DNA from: Gautieria morchelliformis | Lineage: Eukaryota; Basidiomycota; Agaricomycetes; Gomphales; Gomphaceae | Assembly (NCBI GenBank): GCA_015179125.1 | Contig: WHVA01000440.1 | Location: 31,383-95,382, forward strand | Reading direction: 5' to 3' | Length of the DNA stretch: 64,000 nucleotides | Made by a program: the position numbers and the translations under genes | Notes under the pieces: model-generated | Databases searched by the model: none | What the model was told of the DNA's origin: nothing | What the model saw: only the letters and a program-made list of their open reading frames with translations | Part shown: in pieces, positions 1-12,432 of the stretch | Position numbering within the stretch: the first letter of the stretch is position 1 | Layout: every line of letters begins with the position of its first letter

Positions 1-709
1 TCCACACGGAGGATGAGGACAAACAGCGTATCTTCCTTTCCGCCTGCTACATGGGGGAAAAGCAAAGATGGGGGCTCCTACTTTCACACTGACCCTGCAG
101 ATGAGCTGGACGATAGGAAGGCTAGACCAGACAATCCTTCAGCTGTGGAAGAGTTTGATTCCCCGACATACAGTTTTCCCACTCGATTTGAATCTGAAAA
201 CTCCTACACGAAGTCTTCTAAGTCAGATGAAATGAATCCAAATAGAGTCCAGCCGGGATATCCAAACTCTTTCCGTACCCATCCTTCGTCGAAATCATTG
301 TCGATGCTGCCACCAGACTATACTTCCAACCCCTTCGCACAATCTAGTCCTCATACAAATCCTTTCACCTCGTCCCAAACTTCACACCAGGAAACCAACG
401 TTGATCGGGCGCCATTGCACCCACAACATCACGTAGCTCAAGCTGTTGCTCAGTTTGATTTCAAGGCTGTGGAGGTACGCTTCTCACTTGCGCACAACGT
501 TGATACTGAACTATCGATATGACTGTCAGCCTGGTGATTTAGAGTTCTCCAAGGGGGACGTAATTAATATCATGGAGAAGAGCGACAGGACCGATGACTG
601 GTATGCACTCCACCCTCATTCAAGAAGCTATCTGTAACATCACTTGATTAGGTGGACAGGCGTAATCGGTGGACGACAAGGAATATTTCCGGCGTACGTG
701 ATTTCATGA
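1..709 (+). CDS. SH3-domain protein, C-terminal part (5' end outside window)
   Basis: The reading frame is open from base 1, so the gene begins upstream. Three exons are visible: about 1-474, 530-600 and 652-709. The introns (475-529, 601-651) have GT-AG ends. The first exon encodes a Ser/Pro/Asn-rich, probably disordered region. The spliced C-terminus forms an SH3 domain that begins AQFDFKAVEPGDLEF and contains the paired Trp (DDWWTG) and the GIFPAYV motif. SH3 domains bind proline-rich ligands, typically in actin, endocytic or polarity complexes. The stop follows the SH3 domain directly. The missing N-terminus prevents naming the family; a cytoskeletal or endocytic adaptor is an inference from the domain only. 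Confidence 0.8.
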
Positions 710-922
710 ATAGATGAAGCCATGAAAATTCTGATAAATATGATTAGCAATTTCGTTGCTCTGCTTTAGAATCTCGGTGTATTGTTGTCGTTGAGAGAAT
801 TTGTATGATCATTTCTACAATCATCACATACTGTAGTAGCTGTATCCATCTCCCATGTATGTTACCGTATCGGACTTTGTTATCGCACGTGATGCTCAGC
901 CACCATACTTGTAAGTAGATCA

Positions 923-3516
923 TGGTAAAGTCAAAATTCTACGCCGTTCGAAACGGGCGAGAAGGACCAAAGATTTACAATAACTGGTTACAGGTGTGCG
1001 GCAACCGTAAAGTGATATCCATTCGTGTGACAACTGATAGGCATAATTATTAGTGCGAAACAGCCGTCAAAGGTTGGCCAGGTGCTCGACATAAGAGCTT
1101 TGTAGCCGAAGAAGCAGCACAAGCGTGGTTGGTCGACGTCAGTCTTGATAATAACCTTGGTATGTTCTTCTTGCTGGACTTCAAAAATCCGCCGTTACTA
1201 AATATCATGGTAGTCAGTACTGGTAATCCGTGGTTGACTACGGACCCACAGACTAGTCATCAGGCCTCTCCGCTCCCAGAGACACCTCCAAGTGTACCAT
1301 TGGATGTGGAGCCATTTACTGAAAACTTCCTACCTCTTTCCAATGACTCTGGCGATGCAAAACCTTCATCATCGAAGTCAGCGATCACACTTTCAGATGA
1401 ACAGCAACATATCCTTGATCTGATCAAGCAAGGGAAAAACATGTTTTTCACAGGCTTCGCAGGTGAGCATCGTTCACACCTAACTCCCAAATCCTGAATT
1501 GTCTCGTCATCATAGGCACCGGGAAATCAGTCCTATTGAGGGAAATAATCACACACTTGGGTGGAGGTGTCTCTGAGAGCGTCGCCATAACTGCATCTGT
1601 GAGGATTGTCTAATACTGATCAGCGGAAGAGATGATACATACAGTTTGATCTACAGACCGGAATCGCAGCCGTTAACATCGGAGGAGTCACGCTACATTC
1701 ATGGGCAGGCATCGGTCTGGGTATTGAAAATGTCGATAAATTGGTAGAGAAGGTGAAGGGTAACAAATACAGCCGGAAACGCTGGTGCCAAACTAAAACT
1801 ATAATCGTTGATGAAAGTGAGTCGTATAGGAAACAGAGGTATTGAGATGGGTTCTGATCCCGGTTTGATTCTCAGTATCGATGGTTGATGGAGTACTCTA
1901 TGACAAACTAGAATTCATAGCCCGTAGCGTACGAGATAACGATCTGCCTTTTGGTGGTATCCAGGTCAGTTTATGTCTGACATGTTAATGCCCTGAATAT
2001 TATGGTCATGTAGCTGGTTTTGTCAGGTGATTTCTGTCAACTCCCACCCATCCCAGACCGATATGGTGGTGCAATATGTTTCGCGTTTGAGGCCAGATCA
2101 TGGAGGAAATGCTTCGATTCTGGCGTAGGTACGGTTCACCGACTGACCAAGGTTTTCCGTCAAAAAGATGAAGGTTTGTGCTTCGTTCAATGACTTTCTG
2201 CATGACTGAACACCTTACAGTTTTCATCGATATGCTAAACTCCTTGAGGCATGGTCAGCCCGACGCAAGTACTTCAGCACGTTTCAAAGATTTGTCACGA
2301 CCTATTCACTATAACGATGGTCTGGAGCCTTGCGAACTGTGCGTGATATCTTACAGGCGCTCTATTGGCTGTAATCAGTCTGGCTCAGCTTTCCTTTGCG
2401 CGAACAAGTGCGTGAGGCAAATGAGATTCGCTTGCGTCGACTTACTGGAAAGTTCCAAACTTATGTGGCGTCGGATATTCCAGGTCGTGACATGTATAAT
2501 AACCCTGTCAGCATGGATAAGGGCAAGAAGTTGCTCGACAGATTGATTGTCCCAGAAGTGATCGAACTAAAGGTGCTGAGCATACGCTCCAATGTCTGCT
2601 TTGCTAAACGGCGGCACAGGTTGGCGCACAGGTCATGTTAGTCAGGGTAGGATTTAAACATAATAGCTTTGTCGATTGGCCGATCCTGTGCGTAGAATAT
2701 TGACCAGGGTAAACTCGTCAACGGCAGTATGGGCCAGGTTGTTGCATTTCAGTCTCTTGCGGAAGCCCGGGGGCTTCACACAGAAATCGCACAAGTCGAT
2801 GATAGCAAGACAAAGCACCATGAAGAACCTTCTATGGACGCACCCGAAGAAGAAGAAGCCTACGTTGACAGAGTGTGGCCTGTGGTGCGATTTTTGAATG
2901 GGAGAACCTTGTTGTTAACACCTGGTATGCGCAGCTCGGCTCCAGAATTAGTTGTCCTTATATGTCCTTTCAGTGGAGTTCGAGGTTGTGAATGTTTCTG
3001 GCAAAATGGAGGCTCGTCGAGATCAGGTTGTTATCGCTGTTTATTTTTGCGACATAGCTGCCTTTTCACGCAGCAACCCAGATACCACTGATCCTTTCCT
3101 GGGCGATTTCGATACACAAATCCCAAGGACAGACCCTTGAAAGGGTCAAAGTAGATCTCAGTCGGGTCTTCGAGAAGGGACAAGGTGACCATGACCTTAA
3201 GGCGGCCTATGTAGCTCTCACACCATTCTTTTGTAGCATACGTGGCACTTTCCCGCGCAACGTGCCTTGCAGGTTTACAGGTATTAAATTTTCACCCATC
3301 AAAGTTTGTCTCTAGACATGTCCTCCCGCCTGGCGCTCACGTCACCTTATCTATAGAGTGATGGCACATCCACGAGTTCTTGATTATTACAAACGGTTGG
3401 AGGAAAATGCGTCGCAGGTGATGCCACCAGCACATGCCACCCAACAGCCATTCGATGAATTCGATGAATTCGATGATGAAGATGCAATGGCGAGCTATTA
3501 CGCTGTGGGCTTATAG
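923..3516 (+). CDS. PIF1: PIF1-family DNA helicase with N-terminal RNase H1/viroplasmin-like domain
   Basis: This is a multi-exon gene. The first exon starts at ATG 923 ([15 protein letters not shown]) and joins across an intron ending at 1053 to [16 protein letters not shown], which together match the small hybrid-binding domain of RNase H1 and caulimovirus viroplasmin. A low-complexity linker follows, then the SF1B helicase core: Q-motif-like LSDEQQHIL, Walker A GTGKS split by the intron after base 1,463, [17 protein letters not shown], Walker [16 protein letters not shown], and near the end [13 protein letters not shown] and AYVALSRAT. The C-terminus is acidic and the stop is at 3,514-3,516. 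PIF1 helicases unwind DNA 5'-3' at telomeres, G-quadruplexes, forks and mitochondrial DNA. About ten introns make the internal borders approximate; the family is certain. Confidence 0.85.
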
Positions 3517-3765
3517 GATGAACGCGGTCACCATCAGCAGTTTATATAGCAAGTGGATTTTTACCTCAAAGAATGAGCTGGTGAAGATTGAAATGAAGTG
3601 CTATCTGGAGTCTATCACATAATTTAAGTAGGTACTGCATTCCGGCGATCGAGCAGATACTGTACTGTACTTGTATCGAATTAACGGTTTGAGTTTACCG
3701 AGGGGTTGAAAAAGAGTCATCTCAAGTTTACACTGATCTAATTACGTCAGCCACACACGCTACTT

Positions 3766-6755
3766 ATGTCCTCTGAATCGCATTTGGGCCCTATACCTTC
3801 CTTTGATCACCATCTAAAGACCTTAGACGAGTCTTATATTCAGTTCTTCTACGAGAGGTACGCTAGATAGCTCATAGTCGCTCTGCGTACTGACTGATCC
3901 GTGGTCAGAGTGCGAATCGAGGAGGTCTAGTATGTCTAGCTGACCCTTGCAGTACAAGTTGGTTGTTTAACCACTTTGCTCAGCGTGGAATCGCTTCGTC
4001 GACTGCATCTGAAGCACAGGGCACTAGATTCGTATCGAGATGTCCGTGCCGACCGCGTTACTTCAGTTAGGAAAGCCTGGCGTGAAGTCGGCGACAACAC
4101 TGAACGCGGTTAGTAGTCTATCTGCTTTATAGCCCGGTCTATTTGGGAGTTTACCCCCAATCAGAGACACAAACGCGGGAGGCTTTTCTGGAGAACCTTA
4201 AGGCTGAAGTTCTGAACCCACTGCTTGCATTGAAGGTGTGTCTAGTGTTGTCAATGCCTTCAAGCCATATTTCGGGCCCGATGACGATTTTGGTTCTTCA
4301 GGAGATTCAGGAGCGCACGCGTAAACGTATCAAAGAAGACCTAAAGAATTCGACTGGAGGTCACGTCGAGTTTGCTGAACATACATTACCTCGCTTGAAA
4401 CGCAATTATCTTAAGAAATGTCAGGAAGCCGAAGTAGGTTGAAGGCTTCTTTATAGTTTCCAAAACTTTGGTGCCTAACTTCTCTAGGATCACAAAGCAG
4501 AAAAATACACAACTCTTCCCCCTATGACAGCTACCGAAGACGATCATCCATTGGCCAAAGTAACGTCCAACCCAATCGGCTCGCCTAGTCCACGTCATTT
4601 ACCGACTCGTCAACCCTCCGCTCACCTGCCTGGCACAGGCCGAAATCGCTCGCCCTCCTCATCTACGGCTTTCAGTGACCTGGCTCACCAAGGTTTGCTT
4701 TTTCTTTTCTTCATCTTTGTCACAAAACTTTTTTTTAGTACGCTCCAGGCAAGAAACAGTTAAACTCGCTTATGACTTTTATCAACGAGAGTGGCAAGAG
4801 TGGTGTGACGAGGGAAAGCATCGGCGCACGCACTGAGGCTGCTCTAAGAATTGTCCGAGCAAAACGCGAAGCAGACGAGGCTGGTCAGTACCTCGAGCGA
4901 ATAAGTGTCTCTCTTTGTAACTGCGTACCCAGATAAAGAATACCGGAAGGGGGTACATTGGCTTGAAACTCTTCGTTTAAGGAGGGTGAAGACGTTAGAA
5001 GGTGGATATAAGGCAAGCCATTCCTTCTCCGGTCGTACTGTCTTAGTGAATACGTTTTGCATGCAGAGCCTTGAGTTATTCATACTCGAATCTGCTGAAA
5101 CCATGAAGAAGGTCTTAAGGAACTACGCAGACAGTCTCATGTAAGCCCTACTCTCATTTTACAATCATTCTTCCGAACTTTCGTAGTGCCACATCATCCA
5201 CCATCGCACAATTGACGAACTACCTGGAGCCCATGATCAATGCAATTTTGCCTGCGGAAGACACACTCACCCTCACAGCCACGATTCCGAGATCCATGGC
5301 TCATGATACTCCGAAACCTATGCATTACTACAACTACACTGTAGGGGAATGTCATGATCTTATTTTTGGCGTGGCTCTCGTGGATTATGCCAACGCACAC
5401 AATCTTCCTGAAGGTGCTGTGCCGAAGGTCATTAGTCTATGTGTGAAAGAGGTTGAGGCGAGAGGAATGGACACAGAGGGTATATATCGTGTACGTAATT
5501 CTTCAGGCAATCATTCTTGTTCTAACTTCACCTTGACTTACTCGGGCAGGTATCTGGCAGGCACGCGAACGTGCAAGAGGTAAGTCGAGCCTTGCCTTCC
5601 CAGGTCTTCGTCGACAATCTAACATTCTTATATCTAGTTGAAGTACAAGATCGAGCGAGATGAGCGCAGCTTCCAATTTAACCCTGTGGTGGATGATGTC
5701 TCTTGCGTTGCCTCAATGTTGAAGGTACGTTAGTGTTTTCGTGCCTGGTCCTACCCGTTCAATTGTTCCAAAGCTTTATCTCCGAGAACTACCAGAACCT
5801 GTGTTCAGATTCCCATTGACAGAGAGGCTGCAGCATAGCGATGAGAGGGGTAAGTCTTCCCGTTTTTTTCCGCATGTCAATATCGAATGTTGTGGCAAGA
5901 GGAACATGTAGCAAATCGTTTCCCTGTGCTTCGCTCGAAGCTGCGTCGTCTGCCACCAGTTCACCAGGAGACTTTGCGATATTTGGTGGAACACCTGGCC
6001 CGAGTCAGCTCCAGGAGCCAGTACAATAAAATGGACGCCAAGAATCTTGCGATTGTCTTCGGGGGCGTAATTTTTGGAGAAGAGGAGCTCCCGAAAGGCA
6101 GTGACATCCTCAGTATACAAACTTGGAAGGTAAGGAAAGACCTCTCACATTGTTCAACTGTCGTAACTCCTAGTAGGATACAGTGATGGAAGATCTCATT
6201 ACACACGCACCTTTGCTATTTGATGATGGATCGACACCGACATTCGACGAGCCACCTCTGCCACCTGCACCCTCTGGAGAACCCAAACCTAAGTATGACT
6301 ATGGGTCGTCATATACACGTTCGCATACCATTCCACCTCGCACCCAAGAAGGACAGGAAGACTTCACCCCCACATTACCTCCTAGACCTGGGCAAAGCAT
6401 CCATCCTTCTCGCCGCCCACAATCTCTAAGGCCTGACATGCTTGATCCCCGACCTGTTTCTACTCCTCCAGCTCAACAATCCGTCGAAGCTCCACCTTCC
6501 GACTCCGTATCCCACGACGACGTTGATATAGACGAACAATCTGCCACAACCTTGCAGGATGACGAGCGGTTGAAGCCAGAAGTGGAAGAAGAGGTTTTAA
6601 GTGATCAGGATAAGGTTTGGACAGATGATGCAGAAGTGCCATCACCAAGAACGCCAGATACATTCGTTTCAGCCGAGTCCATCCCACGGGGTTCCCCCGG
6701 AACAGGAAAGACTTCGAAACCACCCTCAAGACCCTCTACTGCTCGTAGCTCGTAA
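3766..6755 (+). CDS. RGD1: F-BAR and RhoGAP domain protein (Rgd1-like)
   Basis: This is a multi-exon gene starting at ATG 3,766 (MSSESHLGPIPSFDHHLKTL), which opens an FCH/F-BAR region. Further F-BAR exons give RTRKRIKEDLKNSTG, RLKRNYLKKCQEAE and, around 4.8-5.2 kb, a helical stretch ending ETMKKVLRNYADSL. A RhoGAP domain follows at about 5.37-6.19 kb: FGVALVDYA, VPKVISLCVKEVEARG, the arginine-finger motif MDTEGIYRVSGRHANVQ, LKLYLRELPEP and the late motif MDAKNLAIVFGGVIF. The tail to 6,755 is Pro/Ser-rich and disordered. Such proteins bind curved membranes and stimulate GTP hydrolysis by Rho3/Rho4- or Cdc42-type GTPases at sites of polar growth. The domain order F-BAR then RhoGAP without a DEP domain fits Rgd1 rather than Rgd2; exact orthology is untested. 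Confidence 0.85.
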
Positions 6756-9700
6756 CCACCCTGTGCCTCTCTCGGTAGTATACCTACAGCTGACCAACGA
6801 TAGGGCCCCAGGAGGGTTCGGATGCACTCTCGTATACCTATACTAGTATCATTTACCCTTTGTAGTTGTGGTGGAAATGTAGTTATGTACTGACTTCTTC
6901 AGCATGCCGATTGCCTGAGGATTTCTTGCTAGTCAAAGCTTCAAAGTTCAGTGTAAGTAATATGTAATAAGTATCGACACTTGGTTGCGCATTGTGGAAT
7001 TTAAAATCTATGAGGCAAATCTATTACTACATTTATATAACTTTCAAGACAACTGTGAGTCTGTATAATAACCTGGGTCGTTGATATCACTTGCGACCGA
7101 CGCTTCGACTGAAGCGTCACTGGCTTCGATTGTTGCTGCTCGAGAGGGTGGAACCCACCTGGCTGGGTCGGGGGGCGGAGGGAATTGTCCGTGTCCTTGC
7201 ATGCAAGGTGTCGCCTTGCCATCTTCTTCACTATTTTGACCAATCTGATAAATCTCCTCTGCCCCACCTCTTCAAGCATGCTGTATTTCCACTGGCATTC
7301 CATCGGTGGCGTGTCGTGGTTGCTGGTGAGAGCAGGCTTGAGGTCGCCGAAGCTGCGGTCAAACGTACGTGTAGATTCTGAGATAGGATCCAAACGCGCT
7401 CACGCCGTTAGCTCTTGAGGAGAGGGGATCATTTTTGAAGCAGTCAATTAGGTCGCGAGTCTGCTGGTCGGCAGTCCTGCGCTTATTCTCAACACCGAAG
7501 GTAGATGATGCTTTTCCTTCAACGTAGCAGATGCGTTGACGGACCTGGACGAGAACTATAAAACAGAAGTCGAGGAGGCCATTAAGATTCGTGCCCTAGT
7601 CGAATTGAGGGGTGACCATTCTGACCAGGGGACAAGATGGGTGAGGGGTGGTTGTACAGCCTACACCTATGGGCCTCTACTGGATCATCAAGTTACACAA
7701 GCTTGAATGTCTCGACGATGGGGCCAGGGATGAGGTCGGTGGTGATAAAGTAGGATTTTGTTTAGCTCAGACGTGTAAACAGCACTGCTCTTGTTGAGGC
7801 CACTACAATAGATTGTGCCGCTGCACAAGTATGCGTGGTAGAGGGACGCTGTACAGACTCGAAAGACTCGTACGCGACCGAGCACAGTCAGTAGCAGACC
7901 GCACAGCTGGCATATGCGCAATAAACGACCAAAACGTCGTCTAATTGGTAGGGTAGAACATCTTGCAACAGGAGACACATCAGCGTGAGACCAGGGTTTG
8001 CGGAGGGGTGGCCGGCATGATGCGAGGGAGTACGCGAGATGCGCGAGTCTGAGGGACAAGGCGTGAGGAGCATGATGAGACGGGCCCACCTGCTGTACAA
8101 GCGCGAATATGGACACTCCGCCTGGAAACAAGAAAAACAAGTGGTACATACAATTGCCGGCTTTAGATATTAAATAACGTTACTATACGCATAAGCAAAG
8201 GAAATGCCGTTTGCCCTCACCTTGGTCCAATCGATGGGCTACTAAGTCTGGAGAACAAAGACCGCGCGACGTACTCGTCGAGGAGTCGCGCCGCACTAGC
8301 AAAGATTCGTGTAGCAGGATTCTGTAGCGATGAGTCCAGCGGTTTCCGCACAGGTAGGCTAATAAATTACATCAATAGCTTACGAGAGTCACTCAGCATG
8401 GATCCTGCGCAGAAGACGGTATTACTCAGGCACGCATTAGGCAATGTCAACAAATGTCTCCGAGTGTAGTTAGATGTCATTCTGAGACTTGAGAATCTCC
8501 AAGGAGCGGCCAACGTCCAACATACCTGGATTCCAGACGGTGGCGTAGGCGAGGTCAGGCTGAGGCGCGCCGTGCATGAACTTACAGGCGGGACCGTCGT
8601 CTGGTTCGTTCTATGTACTGGCTGTCGATCAATGCCCACGGCAGTCCACGGCACCTGTGCAGACAAACACGCTGACTCAAGTACACGAAGAATGTGAAAA
8701 GCGCATACTTACGCCAGCCCATCTAGTCCTGTCAGTAGTAGCTCTTGAGCCGGTGATTCTCGTGAGGCTGGGGGGAGTCGGGATATCGCTGACGTGCAGC
8801 ACGCATCCATGGTGCTTACTAATGCCACGGAGTGCGAAATGGGAAACGCTACAACAGATGTTGCGGGCTCGAGGAAGGTGCAATGCCCTCCCGAGGCTTC
8901 GCCGGCACGCATGGAGTACTGCAGATCGTCATACGGACTCGGACATCGAATCATATTTGATGCGATACTGTGTTGTTGACGTAGAAGAGCGGTGGGTCGG
9001 AACAGAGTAGACTATTGAAAGAACTCTATCGGGCGACCTTTGAGCGCGGAGAGCCTAACGTCGATATCGACAAGGTACACAGGATAGTGATCCTGTCTGA
9101 TGAGCTCATGGCGGATTTGCAACGTATGGTTTCTCTCAGCGTAGCGCTGTCAGTGGTGTGTACGCCTTTCACCAACGTCGACGGCCATTTGCCAACTAGT
9201 GGCGCACAGTCGTCGGACGTTTCTAAGAGGTGCGTTGAAAGTTCCCTGGTGGACTCGTTGCCAAGTAGTCCTTCTGGCCAGATAAGGCTAAGAGCTCTGA
9301 AGATCTGAACCCTGCCTTCCCCACATAAAACAATCCCTAGTGTAATTAACACCAATAGAAATCGAGTGCAGCCCACAGTCAAAAGTAAGGAAACCAGCTC
9401 CAGGCAGTCGCGTAACAGCACGGTGACACACCGAGTGTTGCTCAGATTCGAAATGCAAAGCTTGGTGCGGCTGTATATCAGTATTATGGCCAAGTAACTT
9501 TAAAATACTGTAGTTCCCAATTTCTGCACTAATCCAGCGAAACACCTTGTTCCACAACAGCATGCAACGGATGACCACACCCACATAGCTGCAGATGGTG
9601 CCACTCTCCCCATTGTCTTAACGAGGCGACTATACTGACAAGTCGCAGATCATGCCATGACTCGGAAAAGCCATGGGATTGACGCAGGAATCATGGTCGA

Positions 9701-9841
9701 GCCAGCAAATTTACCGGCGGTGTTCTGAGCTCCCTTGTGGACGAAAGGGACGGGACAGATTGGCTGAGCAGACAGGTAGTCGAGAATGGATTGATTATTA
9801 ACTGGGGACTGTATGTTTATACACCATAGTTACGTAGGGTT
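6756..9841. other. 3.1 kb without a recognisable gene
   Basis: Short open frames exist on both strands but none shows a known domain, convincing codon structure or a clean exon chain. The best hint is on the minus strand around 8,478-8,610, where a frame reads PDDGPACKFMHGAPQPDL and stops after about 45 codons. Splice-like GTAAGT/CAG borders lie to its right at about 8,650-8,711. A second hint is the plus frame at 9,015-9,130 (ELYRATFERGEPNVDIDK). A decayed gene or a lineage-specific gene is possible. No repeat or transposon match to the rest of the window was seen. Confidence 0.5.
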
Positions 9842-10032
9842 TAAAACTCCGCCCCGCGAGCGGGACAGCGATATCTGCGGGAGGAGCCGCCTGCCTTTCT
9901 CACTACCTCCACAGCTCGCTTCACCTCAAGTCACGCATCTCCCAACGACCTCACGGCATCTGCGTATCCCCGGCAAGTAATCCTATACCCTCATCTCCAA
10001 CAAAAGCGCAAGGCAGCGCAAGGCGCACTTTC

Positions 10033-10693
10033 ATGCATTTCTTCAAAACGTCATTCAACTATGAGTAAGTCATTGTATACATGTCTACCAACCCACATAA
10101 ATCAAACCGTGCTGCTAGTCACCCTTGGACTCATGTACAACTCGGAATCTGGCACAAGTACCCAAATCCACACTGCACCCACGTTCTTACAATAGACGTT
10201 TTGGACCGTTCGATAGACCCGAACACTGGTGTTGTGCGGACGGAGCGAATATTGGGTTGTAAACAGAAGGCACCGATATGGATAGTCAAGGCAAGTCACG
10301 GCTCCACCTGCGAGAGAGGCAGTCGGCTCTTACACCGCCTACATACAGCTACTAGGTGGCTCAGAAAACGCATTCGTACGAGAAGTGACATTTGTGGATC
10401 CTGTATCTCAGCGAACGTCCATTATCTCGAGTAACATGTCCATGTCGCAATATGTCACCTGCCTAGAACGGATACAGTACACTCCAGAGCCCTCACAACC
10501 CATGGAAAAGACACTGTTCACGCAGACTGCGGAGATACAGACACGGATGCCGATCTGGAAGAGTCTTGCGAATAACCTAGAGGAGTGGAGCTGTGAGCGC
10601 TTTGGAGATAATGCACGGCTAGGGCGCATGGGGCTTGAGAGCGTGTTGCGGAACTTGTGGGATAGCAAGAGCATGCATCGAGCTGAACAGTGA
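10033..10693 (+). CDS. PRELI/MSF1 domain protein (Ups-type mitochondrial lipid transfer)
   Basis: Three exons: 10,033-10,064, 10,119-10,290 and 10,349-10,693. The start MHFFKTSFNYDHPWTHVQLG is the classic PRELI/MSF1 opening, in which an F-Y-PW pattern precedes a helix. It is followed by WHKYPNPHCTHVLTIDVLDR and TGVVRTERILGC. The C-terminal half contains RTSIISSNMSMSQYV, the interval before the long C-terminal helix, and ends NLWDSKS. Ups1/Ups2/PRELID proteins act in the mitochondrial intermembrane space with Mdm35/TRIAP1 and carry phosphatidic acid or phosphatidylserine between membranes for cardiolipin and PE synthesis. The length of about 180 residues is normal. The second intron begins GCAAGT rather than GT. 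Which Ups paralogue this is cannot be decided by eye. Confidence 0.88.
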
Positions 10694-11248
10694 TAATTAT
10701 TCACTTAGACCTTCCACGTTTTTCTCCATTACCCCTATATTGTTTTTATTATCGCATTTTGTAGCGTGGCTATAGAGCCACCGCACCCTCCAAGTTTATT
10801 CAGTGCATGCATGCCTGCCAGTACGCCTTACATGACCGTGTCGTTGGTTGATGGATGCGAGGCCCACAGCAGGACACTAGTTACTGTTTGTATGTTCCCA
10901 TGCTAGCTTCTCATAGCCTTGGAGAAAATGTTTTTTGTCTTATCTTAATATCCCATTTTTGTCTTTTAGGGCCCTAGCCCCATGTAAGATGATGCATACA
11001 TGTGTTCTGTCAGCAAATTTGTGATCTATCTATCTTACACACCCAGAGTTTGTGTTTCATGATTACCATGAGCTGGTGGCTTGCCCTTCAAGTAGTGACT
11101 ACACTGCACTCAGGCTGCAATAACCTCTCCATAAATTTCAAGTTTTACTTCTTGTGTTAAATGCACCCTCTGCTTACAATCTATGGGCAAGCCTTTGGTC
11201 TGCAATATATCACCTGTTGCTGTTCAATAAAACTGTAAGGGCAACCCT
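10694..11248. other. Intergenic, AT-rich, no gene seen
   Basis: This is the 3' flank of the PRELI gene. Nothing coding is recognised. At 11,234-11,248 the 15 bases complementary to the Gypsy-A LTR terminus (tgtaagggcaaccct) abut the pol fragment, probably a remnant of a largely deleted minus-strand LTR. Confidence 0.5.
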
Positions 11249-11934
11249 CATGTGTCTTCCACCTGCCGGCATGCCCTGCCACTTGGGTGTCATGGTGCTG
11301 GGACATGATGTGGCGGCAGAGGTCTGCTCCATCCAGAACATATGACCTTGGAAGTGGAGCAGGCTGTCATGCTCTGACCACTTCGCTACCCATACTGACC
11401 TTGAGTGACCCTTCTGCAGCTTTTCCACCAACTCTGTAAGGGCAACCCTAGCTAGCTGTGGAGATCACACTACCACACAACTGACAAGGGGAAATCCGAA
11501 GTACATACATAAATGAACAGAATATACAAGAGAGGGGATTCTCACCTGACAAGGGGAAATCCAAAGAGAAAAGTCTAAGGACCCCCAATGCCAGCGAGAC
11601 ATATTATACTATGCTAACCTGCAGCCAGGGCCAACACCTGGCACCCACCATCAACCCTGCATTCCCTGGCTGCCCCGAACCTTGACCGACCCTGGATGTC
11701 GTGTACTACATGAGTCACTTGACTTCCAACACTGTTCCAAATGCAGAAGTTGGAAAATGGAGCAGAATTGTTGAAGTGAATGGGACTGGTGGAAGTGCTT
11801 CCAAAAGCAGAAATGTTTTCGGAAGTGGAATCGGAAATGGAAGCAGAATTTGGCCCCATGTTGGAGCTGGTTGGGATTGTGTCAGAGCTGGAAAACCAGG
11901 TGTCCCATGACAGACTCCTCCTTCTCTCCATTGC
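11249..11934 (-). pseudogene. Gypsy-A pol fragment, minus strand, split by a solo LTR
   Basis: Bases 11,249-11,430 and about 11,913-11,934 match, in reverse complement, the RNase H-integrase linker of the Gypsy-A copy at 23.63-23.84 kb (region encoding WRQYWNGEKEESVVKVVEEL through the integrase zinc finger). Only about 200 bp remain. The fragment abuts the decayed Gypsy-C ORF at about 11,935, so this junction is a mosaic rather than an intact element. No coding capacity is left. Confidence 0.7.
11435..11912 (-). repeat. Solo LTR of Gypsy-A family
   Basis: It starts TGTAAGGGCAACCC, the complement of the LTR 3' end, and ends TGTCCCATGACA, the complement of the 5' end with one change. It carries the long form with the duplicated 21-nt module. 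Flanks are AACTC (left) and GACTC (right), an imperfect 5-bp target duplication. It interrupts the pol fragment. Confidence 0.85.
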
Positions 11935-12009
11935 TTCTTAGAAGCAACCACCCCTGCCCTCCCCCCCAAACCCCCATCATCTTCAAATGAAGGTGATGAA
12001 TGCCAAAGA
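11935..12009 (+). pseudogene. Start region of Gypsy-C-like extra ORF, left part
   Basis: Sequence around 11,935-12,009 (CTTCTTAGAAGCAACCACC and following) aligns with the leader and first codons of the extra ORF of the intact Gypsy-C at about 56,200-56,255. It continues after the inserted Gypsy-A at 26,964. It marks the base layer of this transposon nest. Confidence 0.7.
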
Positions 12010-12430
12010 TGTCAGGGGACACCCTGTTTTCCAGTTCTGACTCCATGCCAAGTTCCGACTCCATTTCCAACTCCACTTCCAGTTCCGCTTCAATTTCCAA
12101 CTCCACTTTTGGAAATGGTTCTGCTTCTAGGGGAACTTCCACCAGTTCTGTTTGCTTTGCCAACTCCACTCCACTTTCTGACTTCCACTCTCAGAACAGT
12201 GTTGGAAGTCAAGCAACTCGTGTAGTATGTGGCATCAAGGGTCGATCAAGGGTCAGGGAGGTCAGGAGGATGCAGGGTTGATGGTGAGTGCCAAGTGTTG
12301 TCCCTGGCTGTGGAGCGTAGTGTAATACAGACTCGCTGACATTGAGGGTCCTTAGACTTTTCTCTTTGGATTTCCCCTTGTCAGTTGTGTGGTAGTGTGA
12401 CCTCCACAGCCAGCTAGGGTTGCCCTTACA
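12010..12430 (+). repeat. Gypsy-A 5' LTR (short form)
   Basis: 421 bp, TG...CA ends. The left half is a C/T-rich array of TTCCGACTCC-like units. TATA-like sequence lies near 12,321-12,326 and the leader AGACTTTTCT at 12,354-12,363. It has a single copy of the 21-nt module CTTTGGATTTCCCCTTGTCAG, unlike the long-form LTR at 61,890. Confidence 0.9.
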
Positions 12431-12432
12431 GC

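Noticed and set aside
7688-8149. 153-codon minus-strand ORF
   Set aside because: No domain, odd composition, no splice partners; could be chance.
11882-12169. Acidic minus-strand ORFs (repeats of ELEVE/MESEL) here and at 25,426-25,638 and 61,846-62,097
   Set aside because: Antisense of the C/T-rich array in the Gypsy-A LTR; conserved only because the LTR is.
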